Of a DNA stretch of 64,000 nt, positions 33,730-45,179 are shown in pieces. The DNA is from Toxonevra muliebris (taxonomy: Eukaryota; Arthropoda; Insecta; Diptera; Pallopteridae). The notes below the pieces were generated by a model, which had not been told where the DNA came from, did not search any database, and saw nothing but the letters and a program-made list of their open reading frames with translations. A program made the position numbers and the translations under genes. The DNA lies in contig OY829330.1 in the NCBI GenBank assembly GCA_963691655.1, positions 18,036,182 through 18,100,181 of the forward strand, written 5' to 3'. Position 1 is the first letter of the stretch. Every line of letters begins with the position of its first letter.

Positions 33730-34751
33730 CAGCGGTGCCATATTGACAGATTTATCTGTAAATTACAGTTTTTTCGGTCGGCATGCAGTCTTACAGATTT
33801 CCCTCAAATATTACAGTTTATTCCCCAATTTTACAGTTTTTACAGTTTTTGCAATAATATGTAGAATAGACAAGTAGCGAATATGGAAAGAATATTGCCC
33901 CAAATTAATACTAACAAAACTAAAATTCGAAAATTAGCTGAATCGAACAAAAGACTTACTTAAAAATGGAAAATTATAAAATGGAACAAATTTCGTGGCA
34001 TCAAGAGAAATGTACAAGAAATTTGTTGAAACCATTTTGAGAGCTTTTAAAACTGTTGTATTGATTACTGGTGAATCGGATCCAGAAATGTTCATTTAAT
34101 TTTTTAACTAGTCATAACCAGAATGTTATTTCGTATTTTTTATTAATAATAATAATAATGATAACATATATTTTTTTTATACATTTTAAATGAATTTGTT
34201 TCTTTTTTATTGACTTATTTTACTTAATTTTAATGGAACCAGTTTTTTTGATTTTATTAATATTACATATTAATTTTAACTATTTCAGAGCATTTTTGCG
34301 AGTGGCTGATTGTTGTTGTCGTTGTGATAAATAACGCAAATCAAATAAATTAATTTTTAAATTTTTTTGGGTGAAAGTTTTATAAGAACTGGTTTAATAT
34401 AACCCAAAATTTGTATGTGTGTTTGTTTTTTATTTCCGAATCATGCCTAATAAGCGAACTTTTTTTCCCAAATTTTGCACCATTATTGTATTAGGTTTCC
34501 CGGAAGTGATAGGATTTAAAATTTCTGCCCCGTTTAAGAAAGCATAGCATCTCCCAAACATGCGGAAACTATTATATTATTGGACCTATTAAATTTTGAA
34601 TGTGTGATGGGCAAGTGGCTGAGAAACTTTTCAATTTAAAAATTTTAGATTTGTTTTTTCGTTTTTATAGGTTACAGTTTTTTTTTTTCCAAAATAAAGT
34701 TTTTTTTTTTTACTTTTAACAGTTTTTGCCCAAAAAAATATGGCAACACTG
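33730..34751. mobile_element. hAT element, non-autonomous (1.02 kb)
   Basis: The left end CAGCGGTGCCATAT and the right end, in reverse complement CAGTGTTGCCATAT, fit hAT termini. The flanks TTTGTAAG (33722-33729) and GTTGTAAG (34752-34759) agree at 7 of 8 positions. The interior repeats 'ttacagttttt' words near both ends. No transposase remains. It ends 9 bases before a maT transposon. Confidence 0.78.
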
Positions 34752-34760
34752 GTTGTAAGA

Positions 34761-36048
34761 CAGGGTGACAATCGTAAAGTGACGCACACATTTCAGTAGT
34801 TATTTTCAAAAGGACGTGCTTCCATTAAGTACAATTAAGTGTTAACATTGCTGAATATATAAGCATTCATTTGAACCCCACCTCATTCAATATAACCTCC
34901 TTTAGCCTGCACACATGCCTTCAATCGATCCGGAAATCGTAGGACTGTTCGCCGCAGGACTTCCTGATCAATTTCAGTCCAGGCTTTCTCTAATGAATTT
35001 GTCAGCGACTCCAGACTGTGGTGTTGAGATGCACAAGCCTTACTCTCTAAAATACTCCAAATAGAGTAGTCCATTGGATTCAAGTCTGGGGAGTATGGTG
35101 GCCATTCTTGAGATGTTATGAATCCAGAAAAATTGTCTTTTATCCATTTTTGCGTTAATTTTGCCATGTGCGAAGGTGCAGAATCTTGCTGGAAAGTCCA
35201 GTTTTCATTTCCAAATGTATCTTGGGCCCAGGGAAGAACATGTTCATTTAAAATGCTCCGATAAACAACTTGGTCAATTTTAACACCCTCTTCAACGAAT
35301 ATTAGAGGGGTTCTGGCATTAGCGGAAACTCCAGCCCATACCATAACGGAAGCTGGCTTTTGAACTCGGCCAACAGTCCTATTTTGTTTCGATGATGATG
35401 TTAGCCACATTCAGTCATTTTGCGCATTGAAATGTTGTTCAACCGTGAAAAATTTTTCATCTGTAAACAAGATATTTTCAACATTTTTTAACACGGAGGA
35501 GCGTAGCAGCGCCTTGCACCTTTGCAGTCGCAAATATTTCTTTTTTTGTGTCAGATCTTGAGCTTTTCGGAGCTTGTACGGCTTAAGATTAAGCTTTGAT
35601 TTTGCAATGATTCGCACTGTTTCACGGTTTACTCCCACTTCCTTAGCGATTTTTCTCATTGAGCGCCTTGGATTTCGCTTGATTCGTTTACGAATTTTTT
35701 CTGTTAAACCAGTAGTGGCAACTGTTGAAAATTTTCCCCGGTCTCTATCTCCAAAACCCCCAGTTTCATTATATCGAATAATAGCTCGGTCTACCGTACG
35801 ACTTGACAAATTTAAAGCCTTTGCAATTTGACGGCTACTATAATTTGCCAAATGAAATTTCATAATTTCACGACGAATATTTTCCTTGTCCATTTTTATG
35901 GAAATTTCAAAATGTAATAACAAAAATTCAAATGAAATTAAAAGCAAAGCCAATGATGAATGAATTTGCTTTTTAAATCAAAGTAACGGTAAATGGCAAA
36001 GCTTGCTGCAGAGTATTAAACTTGCGTCACTTTACAATTGTCACCCTG
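34761..36048 (-). mobile_element. maT-type mariner/Tc1 transposon (1.29 kb), nearly intact
   Basis: The 26-bp terminal inverted repeats begin CAGGGTGACAATCGTAAAGT on the left and CAGGGTGACAATTGTAAAGT in reverse complement on the right, with one mismatch. A TA follows the right end at 36049-36050; the left flank is GA, so the TA target duplication has decayed or was altered. The transposase frame is on the minus strand. Confidence 0.88.
34883..35893 (-). pseudogene. maT (DD37D) transposase with one in-frame stop
   Basis: The start MDKENIRREIMKFHLANYSS at 35893 leads into two helix-turn-helix-like segments (SSRQIAKALNLSSRTVDRAI and SMRKIAKEVGVNRETVRIIA), then the catalytic core: Asp of LFTDEKFF, Asp of FQQDSAPSH, and Asp of SPDLNPMDYSIW. 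There are 37 residues between the last two, which is the DD37D pattern of maT elements. The frame is open from 35893 to 34883 apart from a TGA at 35411-35413, a position where CGA to TGA would fit. Length is about 336 residues, normal for the family. Confidence 0.9.
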
Positions 36049-36395
36049 TATGTATACTATAAATGAGGATTAGCCGGCCGTATGCCGGACTTTCTTTCCG
36101 TTTTTATAAATGAAGTTTTTACGCTCCCAATTTAAGAGTCGCTTTTAAACTGCATTGTCACAGTACATAGTGATCATATTTTGGTTGTCATGCCATAAAA
36201 AATTTTCAATATATGAATTCGGTGTTTCGGTTTTGTTCCGTTTACGGGTTTGAAGAAAATTGATCAAAATAAGTTAAATAATCGCACATGAGATTAATTA
36301 CTAAATAACTAGTCATCTTCTATGGTTTGCAAACATTGCTTCACAACATAGAAATTAAAAATCAAATCTGAATCAATAAATATATAAAATGAATG

Positions 36396-36685
36396 TCCAC
36401 TACTACTACTACTACTATTATGGCACAACAGCCCCTGGAGGGCTTAGGCCGAGCTTTTCGCCTCCATTCATGTTGTGTGAGTTATATTTATTCCGAACGG
36501 CGATGTGAAAAGCTTTTCATACGCATTTTTATTTTCACTCTTGGAGGTTTGCCATTGCCAGCCAAGAGGTTATGCCTTGTAGAAAAATTGTTATTTTTAA
36601 ATTTTTGAGCGTGGCGAGATATGAACCTGAGTACCCTTGCGTAGCAGTCCAACACACTAACCACTAGGCTACGCCGACTACCAAA
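36396..36685 (-). mobile_element. tRNA-derived SINE, minus strand
   Basis: On the minus strand the head has TAGCCTAGTGGTTAGTGTGT (A box), TTGGACTGCTACGC and GGTTCATATCTCGCC (B box), like a tRNA. It is followed by a body of about 200 bases and a (TAG)n tail at 36396-36420. AAAATGAATG at 36386-36395 recurs at 36698-36707 as a likely target duplication. RNA polymerase III transcription from the head would be expected. The frame at 36393-36608 is not a gene. Confidence 0.72.
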
Positions 36686-36709
36686 ATGAAATGAATGAAA
36701 ATGAATGCC

Positions 36710-37557
36710 TTGTCATATTCCAATTTAATGATTAGACATATAGAGTCCGACCGTTTACGATTTTTTTAGCCGAACCGACACCAATGCTGATGTTCGGCTA
36801 TCAGAAAAAATTTGACCGAAGCCGATACCAAAGAGGGTTTGATACATACAGTGAAAAAAGATTTTTCATTCATAAAATTTTTTTTATTTGTATAACATTG
36901 AAGTAAGGAAAAACAAAACTTTAAAAACGCAAATCACATACATATGTAGATATAAAGATATGATTCACAAAAATATAAAAAAAAAAATACTTCAAAAATT
37001 CAAGTTTATTTGTTTAGGATCTGACTAAATCGATTTGACCCGGTTCCAGTTTTTGATTCGTTCTTTTTCAGGTTAAAATAAAGGTTACGGTTTTGGTTTC
37101 GAAAAATGAAACTGGTTTAAACAGTTACGGTTTCGGTTTTGGTTTCATTTCTTGCTTTTGACAGTGCTATCAGGGGTCAAATTTGAATGCAGCATAATAT
37201 TTAAAAATCATATCAATGAATCAAATTAAGAAAGTTTTAATATTTTTCATCAAAGAATACAATAAAGTAAAAAAGTATCTATCGGTTGAGAAAATTCATT
37301 TGAAAAAATACAAATAATTTTTCCAAGTTATTTTACCTAAATAGAATAAAAATTTAACTGCGGTCATATTTACTGTCATTAGATTTTTTGGTTGCGCGAG
37401 TTTCATTACTTAATGTTTTGCTTATATAGCAAGCTGTCATTGCTGTGGCTGGAAAATACCCGGCGTTGTCCGTAGATTTTTTGATCAAATCTTAAGTTAT
37501 CGATTTATAAAAATTTTTTGTTTAACACAATTTACAGTTAGCCCAGTCGGTAAAGTA
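36710..37557. other. AT-rich stretch with low-complexity 'ccga/ggtt' words
   Basis: 36770-36830 repeats 'gccgaaccgac' and 'gaccgaagccgata' words, and 37040-37150 repeats 'ggttacggttttggttt'. These two patches are approximate complements and may be remnants of an inverted-repeat element. No gene. Confidence 0.4.
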
Positions 37558-38488
37558 ATAACTGGTTAACCGTTGGAGATATCTTACCACAAAAAAAAAA
37601 AGGTTGGACAAAATTTTGGTTAATTTTTAATTGTTTCCTAAAAATAAAGGAAAGACCCAAACGAATTGAATATATAGCTCAAAAATTCTTTTTTTCAGTT
37701 CACATATCTTTTAACAATATTTTCCAATAATTCAAAAATTAAAAAATTGTATAAAAAAAAAAAATAGCAAATACAATAAATAATAAAAAATTCGCCAAAA
37801 ATTGGCTAATTTTAATATGCTGATAAAATTGAAAAATGTGAATTTTTTTATTTCTAACTTTTACAGGATTTTCAGAAGTAAGGTCTTGAATTAAAAGATA
37901 ATACATTTATAACATATAGTAAAACCAGTTATTTTTATTAGGCCTGGAAATAGTGAAAGTAGTTGAAACCAACAGGCAACTATACTATGTTGTTATGTTT
38001 GTATGCTGTTATGTTCGTTGTCAATGAAAATGGCAGAGAATGTTTTACTTTATATCCCCTTCAAAACTTCTTCTTCTTCCTAACTTGTTTGGTTTTCCTG
38101 TAATTCAATTTTTCCTATAGGCAGTGCGCGCAAATTTTAAATAAACAAAAATGTTTGTGCATCCAACGTACATCTTAAGTAGAAAATTTGCATTTTTTAA
38201 TTTATTTTATTTATTTATTTCAATTCAGTCTACAGAAAATTTCTTACAAACTAAATTAAAAATAATGAAAAGTTTTAACTTAAATCTATAAATAGTAACA
38301 CTAAATCAATAAAGTTTTTATAATTTTTGCATAATTGAACGCATCTTGTGATTGGCTTTTACATATGGAATATCTCGAAAACTATGACATATACAAAAAA
38401 ATTACTGGACACCTTTTCTTTAGAAAATCACTCAAGCTTTTTTTTGTGGTAAGCAATTTTTTGATATCTCCAACGGTTAACCAGTTAT
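37558..38488. mobile_element. Inverted-repeat element (931 bp)
   Basis: ATAACTGGTTAACCGTTGGA plus GATATC at 37558-37583 is matched exactly in inverse at 38463-38488 (26 bases). Just inside, TTACCACAAAAAAA on the left and TTTTTTTGTGGTAA on the right also pair. No transposase; target duplication not resolved. Confidence 0.65.
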
Positions 38489-38489
38489 G

Positions 38490-39484
38490 AGTAAAAAAAT
38501 GCTTTTTTAACAGAGGGGGTCGCTCTGCAACTCCAGAACTGATTTTTGTGGTTTTTAAATTTATCATACCCCCACTAACAATTACTGAAGAAAAATCTCA
38601 TAAGAATTTTTATGATGAAAATCTTTATAATGACTGACCTAAGTAGCTATTCTCATATTATTATAGTGTTAATGATACATATGAGGGGATTAACAAAAGT
38701 TCGCTAAGTTGATGGTTACTGAGCAAAACTACTTTTGTAAGGTCGGCAGAAATCCTTGACGGTAGGAAAGCAAGAAATTAAATTTGTCATTCTCTGTGGA
38801 TTTTGACGTCAATATTAGCCGGACATTTTTCAGTGATGGATAACCCTCATTGAAACCCGCTTGAAGTTTTTGACTGACGAGGCTTAAAAAATTAATTTTT
38901 TAGTGTATTTTACCAACCAAACTTTTGTTAGCCCCTCCGTACTCGTATTTAATCTCCATAGAGCACATGAGACGACACTGAGAGAACCGACGTCAACGAC
39001 TCTGCTTATACGATCATATGAAATAAACTCGACTCATGACGCGTCGGCTCATTCGTTCTATGATTACTTTTTGCTGTGGAGTTTTTAAACTCCCTAATAA
39101 TAACAGTATTAGGAACCTGTGTTATGTAATGAATGTCCCCATCAACATTTTTAACTCTAGTGGTTTTGCCTGAGCGTTGATGAGTCAATGAATCAGTGAG
39201 AATGAACGAATTTATACATATAGATAACCAATAAACAAAACGTACCCTTGGGTACTGTAAATAAATGCAAAAAAGCAACAACAACAAAAAAAAAAAAAAC
39301 AAAATAAAAATTATTTGTTTTTTAAAGATGACGAGTGAGATAAATGAAAACGAACAGCAATAATTCAGCGAGCGAGCGGCGGCAACAACCCAAAGGGAAA
39401 CAAAGCGCTTCTTCTTGTTCCCTCTTTATAGTGCAGCTCATATACTTTTTACATTGCATATCCTAGGAAGTAAGTGCTGGCATC
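38490..39484. other. AT-rich stretch, no gene supported
   Basis: Ordinary intergenic-looking sequence with a poly(A)-rich segment near 39280-39310. Confidence 0.45.
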
Positions 39485-39846
39485 AAGCTTCCCGGAAGCG
39501 CTGAAAGAGCGCTTCTAAGAAGCGTAACAGGATAATTTTTAGTATCGGTTTAGGAAGAACAATCCTGTGTGCTCTTTCCTTTTTTTAATGACTACATACA
39601 CTACTGGCATACATTAATGCCAATGCCAATATAACAATAAAATCCAAAATTATGGTTCACCAAACATTGGTGTGAACCACAAAAATGTACCAATACCAAA
39701 TCAACTTATATTTACTTTCATATTAACCATATGAGAATTACAAAGTACAAAAATCTTTTACTATTTTTTTCTTTTCATTTGAATGCTTCCCCTCCCCTTC
39801 CTTGGAAGCGCTCTTTCGCATTTTTGAAAGCGCTTTCGGGAAGCTT
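39485..39846. mobile_element. Inverted-repeat MITE with AAGCGCT-rich ends
   Basis: AAGCTTCCCGGAAGCGCTGA then AAGAGCGCTTC at 39485-39515 is matched in inverse by 39805-39846 (AAGCTTCCCGAAAGCGCTTT in reverse complement, with an 11-base difference in the middle). The words GGAAGCGCT and AAGAGCGCTTC recur. No gene inside. Confidence 0.6.
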
Positions 39847-40709
39847 AATGTGAGCGCTTGCAATTTTCCTCTGTTACTAGCTGCAACAGGAGCGTAAAGG
39901 GAGCGCAAATTTTGCCATTGGGAGCAGTCAACACAACATATTGTGTATGTATGTATTTATGGAAAACAGTGAAATGTATTAATAGCAAATTGTGAAAAGC
40001 AACACAAATAAAATAGAAACAAAACAAAAACACAAAAACGGGACGTCTGAATAGAAAATACTCGTTTAAGTTTCTTGTTGTTCCCTTCCGTTCCTGTTAT
40101 GTTTTCTTTTGTTTGTTCAGGAAGCTGACTCGCATTGAGAACACCAAAATAAAGGAAATAGCAAAGGGCGAGGAGGCGGTAGGTAGAGAGTTAAGAGAAA
40201 ACGGAACTTACTCATTGACATTATAATAATTTTCCGCGGAACCTTAACTTCAAAACGAGTGAAGGAATATACATAAGTAGGTAAAGTTTTTGAATAAGAC
40301 CTATAGACGCATGTATGTGTGTGTTTGTATTGTTGTTCATTGTGAATGATACTTGATTGATGCATTCTTAGAGAAAATAATACTCGTAATTTTTCAACAG
40401 TAACAACAAAAATGTAATTGTTTTAGTTAAAACAGCTACATCCATAAGTACTAGCAGTAGTTGTAGCCGTTCCGATGCGGCGAAATCAGAAGAAAAAATT
40501 AAACGAATATATTAGGAACTAATGGCGAATATTTAAGTAACTGCAAAACAAATACAAAGTTTTAATTACATTTTATGAATAATTTAGTAAATTTTTACTT
40601 ATTCGTGTTTTCTAAGCCGACATTGCTCGCGTTTCTTTATCACTGTTGCCGGTTCGCAATAATTACAATTAAAATTAAAATATAATAAGCGTGCGTATTT
40701 ATTTAGATG
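39847..40709. other. Intergenic stretch, no gene supported
   Basis: Mixed AT-rich sequence; the short minus-strand frames have no recognised domain. Confidence 0.45.
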
Positions 40710-41023
40710 GTCACAACCAGAGATGCCAATTCGATCGAATTCCCCGCATCGGTATAATTTCATTTTATAACAGCGCGACACGCACTTTCCATATAAACAT
40801 TTTACAAAAACGAAAAATGTATTAAAATTGATATCGGTAAGTTTTATTTTAGGGCGACCCTGAACGGTCCAAAACTTAACCAATTTTTATACGACTTGTA
40901 GATTAATAGAAATGTACTTTCTGAATCTGAATTCTTTTGACACATGGGAGATTTCATTTCAAGGGAACCCACCCTTAAAAACGATCGGACTCAAACTTGC
41001 ATAAAGTTTAGTCATATTGGGTA

Positions 41024-42184
41024 CACCCAGAAATATACTTACCTCGTTTGAAGAAAAACGGCTATCAAATTGAGGAAAAATGGGAATGATTTGGCGCCAT
41101 AGAAACGGTTTCCTCATTTAGATATACAAAATTTCTTTGAATTGAGGAAATATTTTTTCTTTATTTTAGAGAACAATTTCTTTGAAAGAAGGAAGTTTTC
41201 TATAAATTAAAGAAATATGTCTTCAATTTATAGAAAACGTTTTTCAAATGAAAAATATTTTATTTCAACATGAGAAATTGTATATAATTTATAAATTGAA
41301 GTAAATTTACTACCTTTTTATTTTCTACAATGTTGTTTTAATTAAAAGGCATAGAAATCATGTTTTTTTACTTGTATTCATTTGTTATTTTATTTTTAAT
41401 AAGTATTAAGATTTACATTCATACGTATTTTTACACTACAGGCGTCGTCGCCTTGAAATGATCAAAATATCCGTATGGCCATCAAAGAATTATAAATTGA
41501 AGTTTATTGAAATTTATTTCTTTCGAATATATTTTGTTTTTTTTTTTCACAATATATATAAATTTTTTTCACAAATTTTATCAACAGCCACAAGCACAAC
41601 CGCTTCGCTTGAAATAGAGACGCCGACCAAAAAATTCAAAAGAAAAGCAAAGCGTACGCGATTGTCTGCTAAGGCCAAAAGAGTAAAGCTATTTTTTTGT
41701 GTACCAAAATTTTGTAGAGAACATTTTTGGTATATTCGTCTCTTTCTTTCATTTTATTTGCACAAAGAATATGTAAGTTTAATGATGCCACCTTATTTTA
41801 TTCTAAATAAGGTAATTTGTCCCTTTATGGTAATTTGATACTTTTATTTCGTAGCCAAATGGTGCTTGAATTTTTATATGCTGAATAAATTTTGGAAGAA
41901 ACAGGTTTATGCAGCTACGCGTTGTAAGGACTAAGTTTTAGAAAAAATGATATATGTAGATGCCCATTTACCACACCCATATTTTCTTGTATTTTACTTA
42001 CTTTTTTATCTTACTTTCCTTTAATTTTAGTTTTAACAATTTCATTAAAATTTGGGACTAAATTTCTAAAAATTAAGGAATAACTTACTTCAAATTGAAC
42101 ACCATGGTTGTATGAAAGGAACACATTTTTCTTCATTTTGAGGAAACTTTTTCGTTGTTTTAGAGATGGGCATTTTTCTGGGTG
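41024..42184. mobile_element. TA-flanked inverted-repeat element (1.16 kb), nested
   Basis: Flanked by TA at 41022-41023 and 42185-42186. Ends are CACCCAGAAATAT on the left and CACCCAGAAAAAT in reverse complement on the right. Subterminal sequence repeats 'gaggaaa' and 'aaatttctttgaa' words in both orientations. TA duplication suggests mobilisation by a Tc1/mariner-type transposase, which it does not encode. Confidence 0.7.
41588..41682 (+). CDS. Possible captured exon (Lys/Arg-rich)
   Basis: Inside the TA-flanked element a 95-base GC-richer block follows a T-rich tract ending in CAACAG (41582-41587) and precedes GTAAAG (41683-41688), a plausible exon with splice sites. The frame reads ATSTTASLEIETPTKKFKRK and continues Lys/Arg-rich, like a nuclear localisation segment. 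A second GC-richer scrap after a CAG lies at about 41442-41475 (GCGTCGTCGCCTTGAAATGA). It could instead be chance. Confidence 0.3.
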
Positions 42185-42861
42185 TAGTTACCACACCAAA
42201 TTTGAACGAGATGAGGTGTGTCGAGTTACTATACGTTCATTTTAATAGATAAACCAGCCTCAGCCCACTTTTGGACATCAAACGTATCAAAGGAAAAGAC
42301 ATGGTCTTTCTTTTGACTCAAATAAAAAATGGCAAAAACCTTGTTTTGAGAAAAAATGGTTCAAAATTTTGACTGTCGGTTTTTAACAGATAAAATATAC
42401 TGTTTCTTCTATATGACGGCTGACCGTAATTTATAAGTTTACTGATTAGTCAGCAGGGATTAAGTGTTATTAATCAGGAGGTGCTGGACGAAGACATAGC
42501 TAAGCCTTTCTGAACGGCCGAAGGGGAACCCGAAGCACCGCGCGACTGTTTTGGCCTAACTGACACTCGGCGCTATAATCATCTATATCTACGAAATCCC
42601 TCCGAGTTTCTCTCTGAAATTTTTACTTTCAAATAGCAAATTTTTTTAAAAATCAATTTCTCCAAACCAATAAAGTGCAGGGCCCAATTAAGAAAATATG
42701 AACATTTTAAGACCCAAAATATGAAATAAGGCATAAGTTAACCATTTTACATTACATTCAAGTTCCCGCAAAAAACACCTCATTCCCCGCTCTAAGTCAA
42801 ATTACCCGCAAATCAGGGAATTCCCCGCAAGTTGGCATCGCTGGTCACAACATAATTTTTA

Positions 42862-43799
42862 CGAGTGAAATTTAACAATGTATTGATAGAAAAGCTGTCA
42901 ATTTTGTACAAAATTTCCATGAGAAAAATTCTTTAAGCGAAGTTTTTTCAATTTTTTAGGGGTGGTATTTTCTGTTTAATGTTTTTATATTATAGCACTA
43001 AATTTAGATTGATTTTTAAAAATGTTTATTTTTAAAAAAAAGTTAAAAAAAAAATCGATTTTTTGATTTTGTTTTTTAATTTTGAGTTTATTTATGTTAA
43101 TCCAGTTAATTCGTACCCCGTTAATTCAAAAATCTCAATAACTTGCAACAAACTGTTATCGTCACTATATCGTTTTTTTTTTTCAATATAAGGTCTAACC
43201 AGCTGGTTTAACCTCTTATAAATTGCAACAAAATTTTATGCGCGAGATTTTCGAACAGTTTTATAATAATTTAGGGTCGCTGATCACGACTGCGTACTCA
43301 GTTTTGCTCCATCACATCCAGTTCTTCCACAATATAGACCTGAAGTCGTAAAAATGGGGTCTTCAGGAACTATTAAAAAATTGCTCTATTTCAACAGATA
43401 CGAATTTTAAGTCTGAAGCAAAGTTGTTAAGCACAAAACGATAAACAATTTTTGGACATACACTTTTCCTTCACCTTCTACACTTCCTCTTGAAAATGGG
43501 GTTTCAAACCCCCTTTTTCGATAAATGGCCGATAAAATAAAAACCGTTAAGAAAACTATGATATTGTCTTTAGAGAAAATATTCTTTGTTAAAAATTATA
43601 TTGTTTACCGATTTTTTTTAACTTGGATTATTTTTCTTAAAAATAAACATTTATTTTTAAAATCAATTTATATTTAATGAGAAACAGAAAATACCACCCC
43701 TAAAAAATTAAAAAAAAAATTCGTTTTAAGAATTTTTCTCATGGAAATTTTGTACAAAATTGACAGCTTTTCGATCAAAACATGGTTAAATTTCACTCG
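42862..43799. mobile_element. TA-flanked element with 118-bp inverted repeats (938 bp)
   Basis: Flanked by TA at 42860-42861 and 43800-43801. The arm at 42862-42979 starts CGAGTGAAATTTAAC and pairs in inverse with 43682-43799, with perhaps 10-15 differences. No coding capacity. It lies only ten bases beyond the target duplication of the neighbouring hAT element. Confidence 0.8.
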
Positions 43800-44159
43800 T
43801 AGATCAAAACTTTCTAAGAACAAAATATTGCCCCAAGTATCCTTAAAAAAAATCGAGTTCCATCATTAAAGCTATTTAACTTATTAAAGCCTATTTTTAA
43901 GCCTTTGATTCCAAACCGACATTTAACTTTTTAAAGCCTATTGATTCTAAACCGACAAGGCTATTTTCCACTAGAGACTAGATTTAAAAGAATGTTTTAC
44001 AATGGGTTTGGGATCATGTATGGAAAAAACATTTATCTTGCATATAAAAGAATTTAAGATATCTACCCCTATGTAAAATAGGTCGCTTAAGCGAATGGCG
44101 TACACAGTTTTTTGATAAAACTGAGCCTAAAGTGACCATTTGGCCGTTAGGATTTCCTA

Positions 44160-44890
44160 GATGGCGGTAATCGAAAACAAGGCCCCGGGACTGGATGGAG
44201 TCCCCAGATGTATTTGCCTAACTTTTCGACATGTGTCTGAAGAAGGGCGTGTTCCCAGATCAATGGAAAAGGCAACGGTTGGTGCTTCTGTTTAAGCCAA
44301 GAAAGCTGCCGGACCAAACATCATCATATAAGCCGCTCTGTAGGTTGGACACACTTGGAAAAATCCTGGAACCCGGGTGGAAACTCAGCTTTTCAGTTCG
44401 GGCTTTAAAGAAAGCGCTCCACGGTCGACGATATTAACACAGCAATGAGTATAGCTCGCGAAGCTACAAGTGGGAAGCAATGCGCAGTTGTAACTCTGGA
44501 TGTAAAAAATGCTTTTAATTCTGCGAGCTGGCCCCAGATAATGAATGCACTACAACGTTTCGAGGTACCGGAGTACCTACTACGTGTAATCTCAGATTAC
44601 TACAAAAACAGGATTCTCTTGTATGACACCTATGACGGCGTGAAGCAGCACGTGATCACAGGAGTTGTACCTCAAGGTTCCGTGTTAGTACCAACACTAT
44701 GGAATGCTACGTATGATAACATACTAAAACTGGAGCTTCCCGAAGATACTACGCTCGTCGGACATGCCGACGACATCCCCATGGTAGTAGTCGCTAAAAA
44801 AACTGGACTTACTACAGGCTAAACGCAATGATGTAATTTCACGTGTAAAGAGATGGTATCCGATAAACCTATAGGCTCAGTGCCTTGAGG
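44160..44890 (+). pseudogene. R1-like reverse transcriptase fragment
   Basis: Frames show APGLDGVP (near 44185), then after a shift FPDQWKRQRLVLLFKPRKLP and SSYKPLCRLDTLGKILE, then VVTLDVKNAFNSASWPQIMN (motif A), GVVPQGSVLVPTLWN, and VGHADDIPMVVVAK where the family usually has FADD or YADD. The tail LQAKRNDVISRVKRW near 44810-44860 also fits R1-clade RT. Both ends of the protein are missing. The fragment stops where the fold-back arm begins at 44891, so that repeat probably inserted into it. A frameshift lies near 44210, and another near 44400. Confidence 0.82.
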
Positions 44891-45179
44891 CAAAGAGTCT
44901 AGATTGTAAAGAGATCGCATTTCGCTCTTCGTGTTGCTGAAACATTTAATTTGACGTGCCAGTTCCTAGCTAACCGACCGATACATCGAACACAACTGTC
45001 CACGATGTAAAAAATTAAACCAACCGAGCAAAATGTATGAGTGGATGAGTTCGGTGTGTTTGATGACAGAAGGAATTTCTGGTATTTCATTTCCTTCTTG
45101 TATCGGTCATTTAACAGCTGGAGTATAAATGTTATGCTATGTTATGTTAACCACATTGGCCAACCAATGTAAATTTTGA
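44891..45179 (+). repeat. Left arm of the fold-back complex
   Basis: Begins CAAAGAGTCTAGATTGTAAA, ends CAATGTAAATTTTGA. It abuts the broken R1-like fragment. Confidence 0.9.

Larger units (their letters stand above)
40718..42843. mobile_element. hAT element (2.13 kb) holding a nested TA element
   Basis: GTCACAAC at 40710-40717 is repeated exactly at 42844-42851. The left end CAGAGATGCCAATTCGATCG and the right end, in reverse complement CAGCGATGCCAACTTGCGGG, are hAT-type termini, and both have GAATTCCCC-like subterminal words. Without the nested 1161-bp insert at 41024-42184 the element would be about 0.96 kb. No hAT transposase is visible. Confidence 0.82.
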
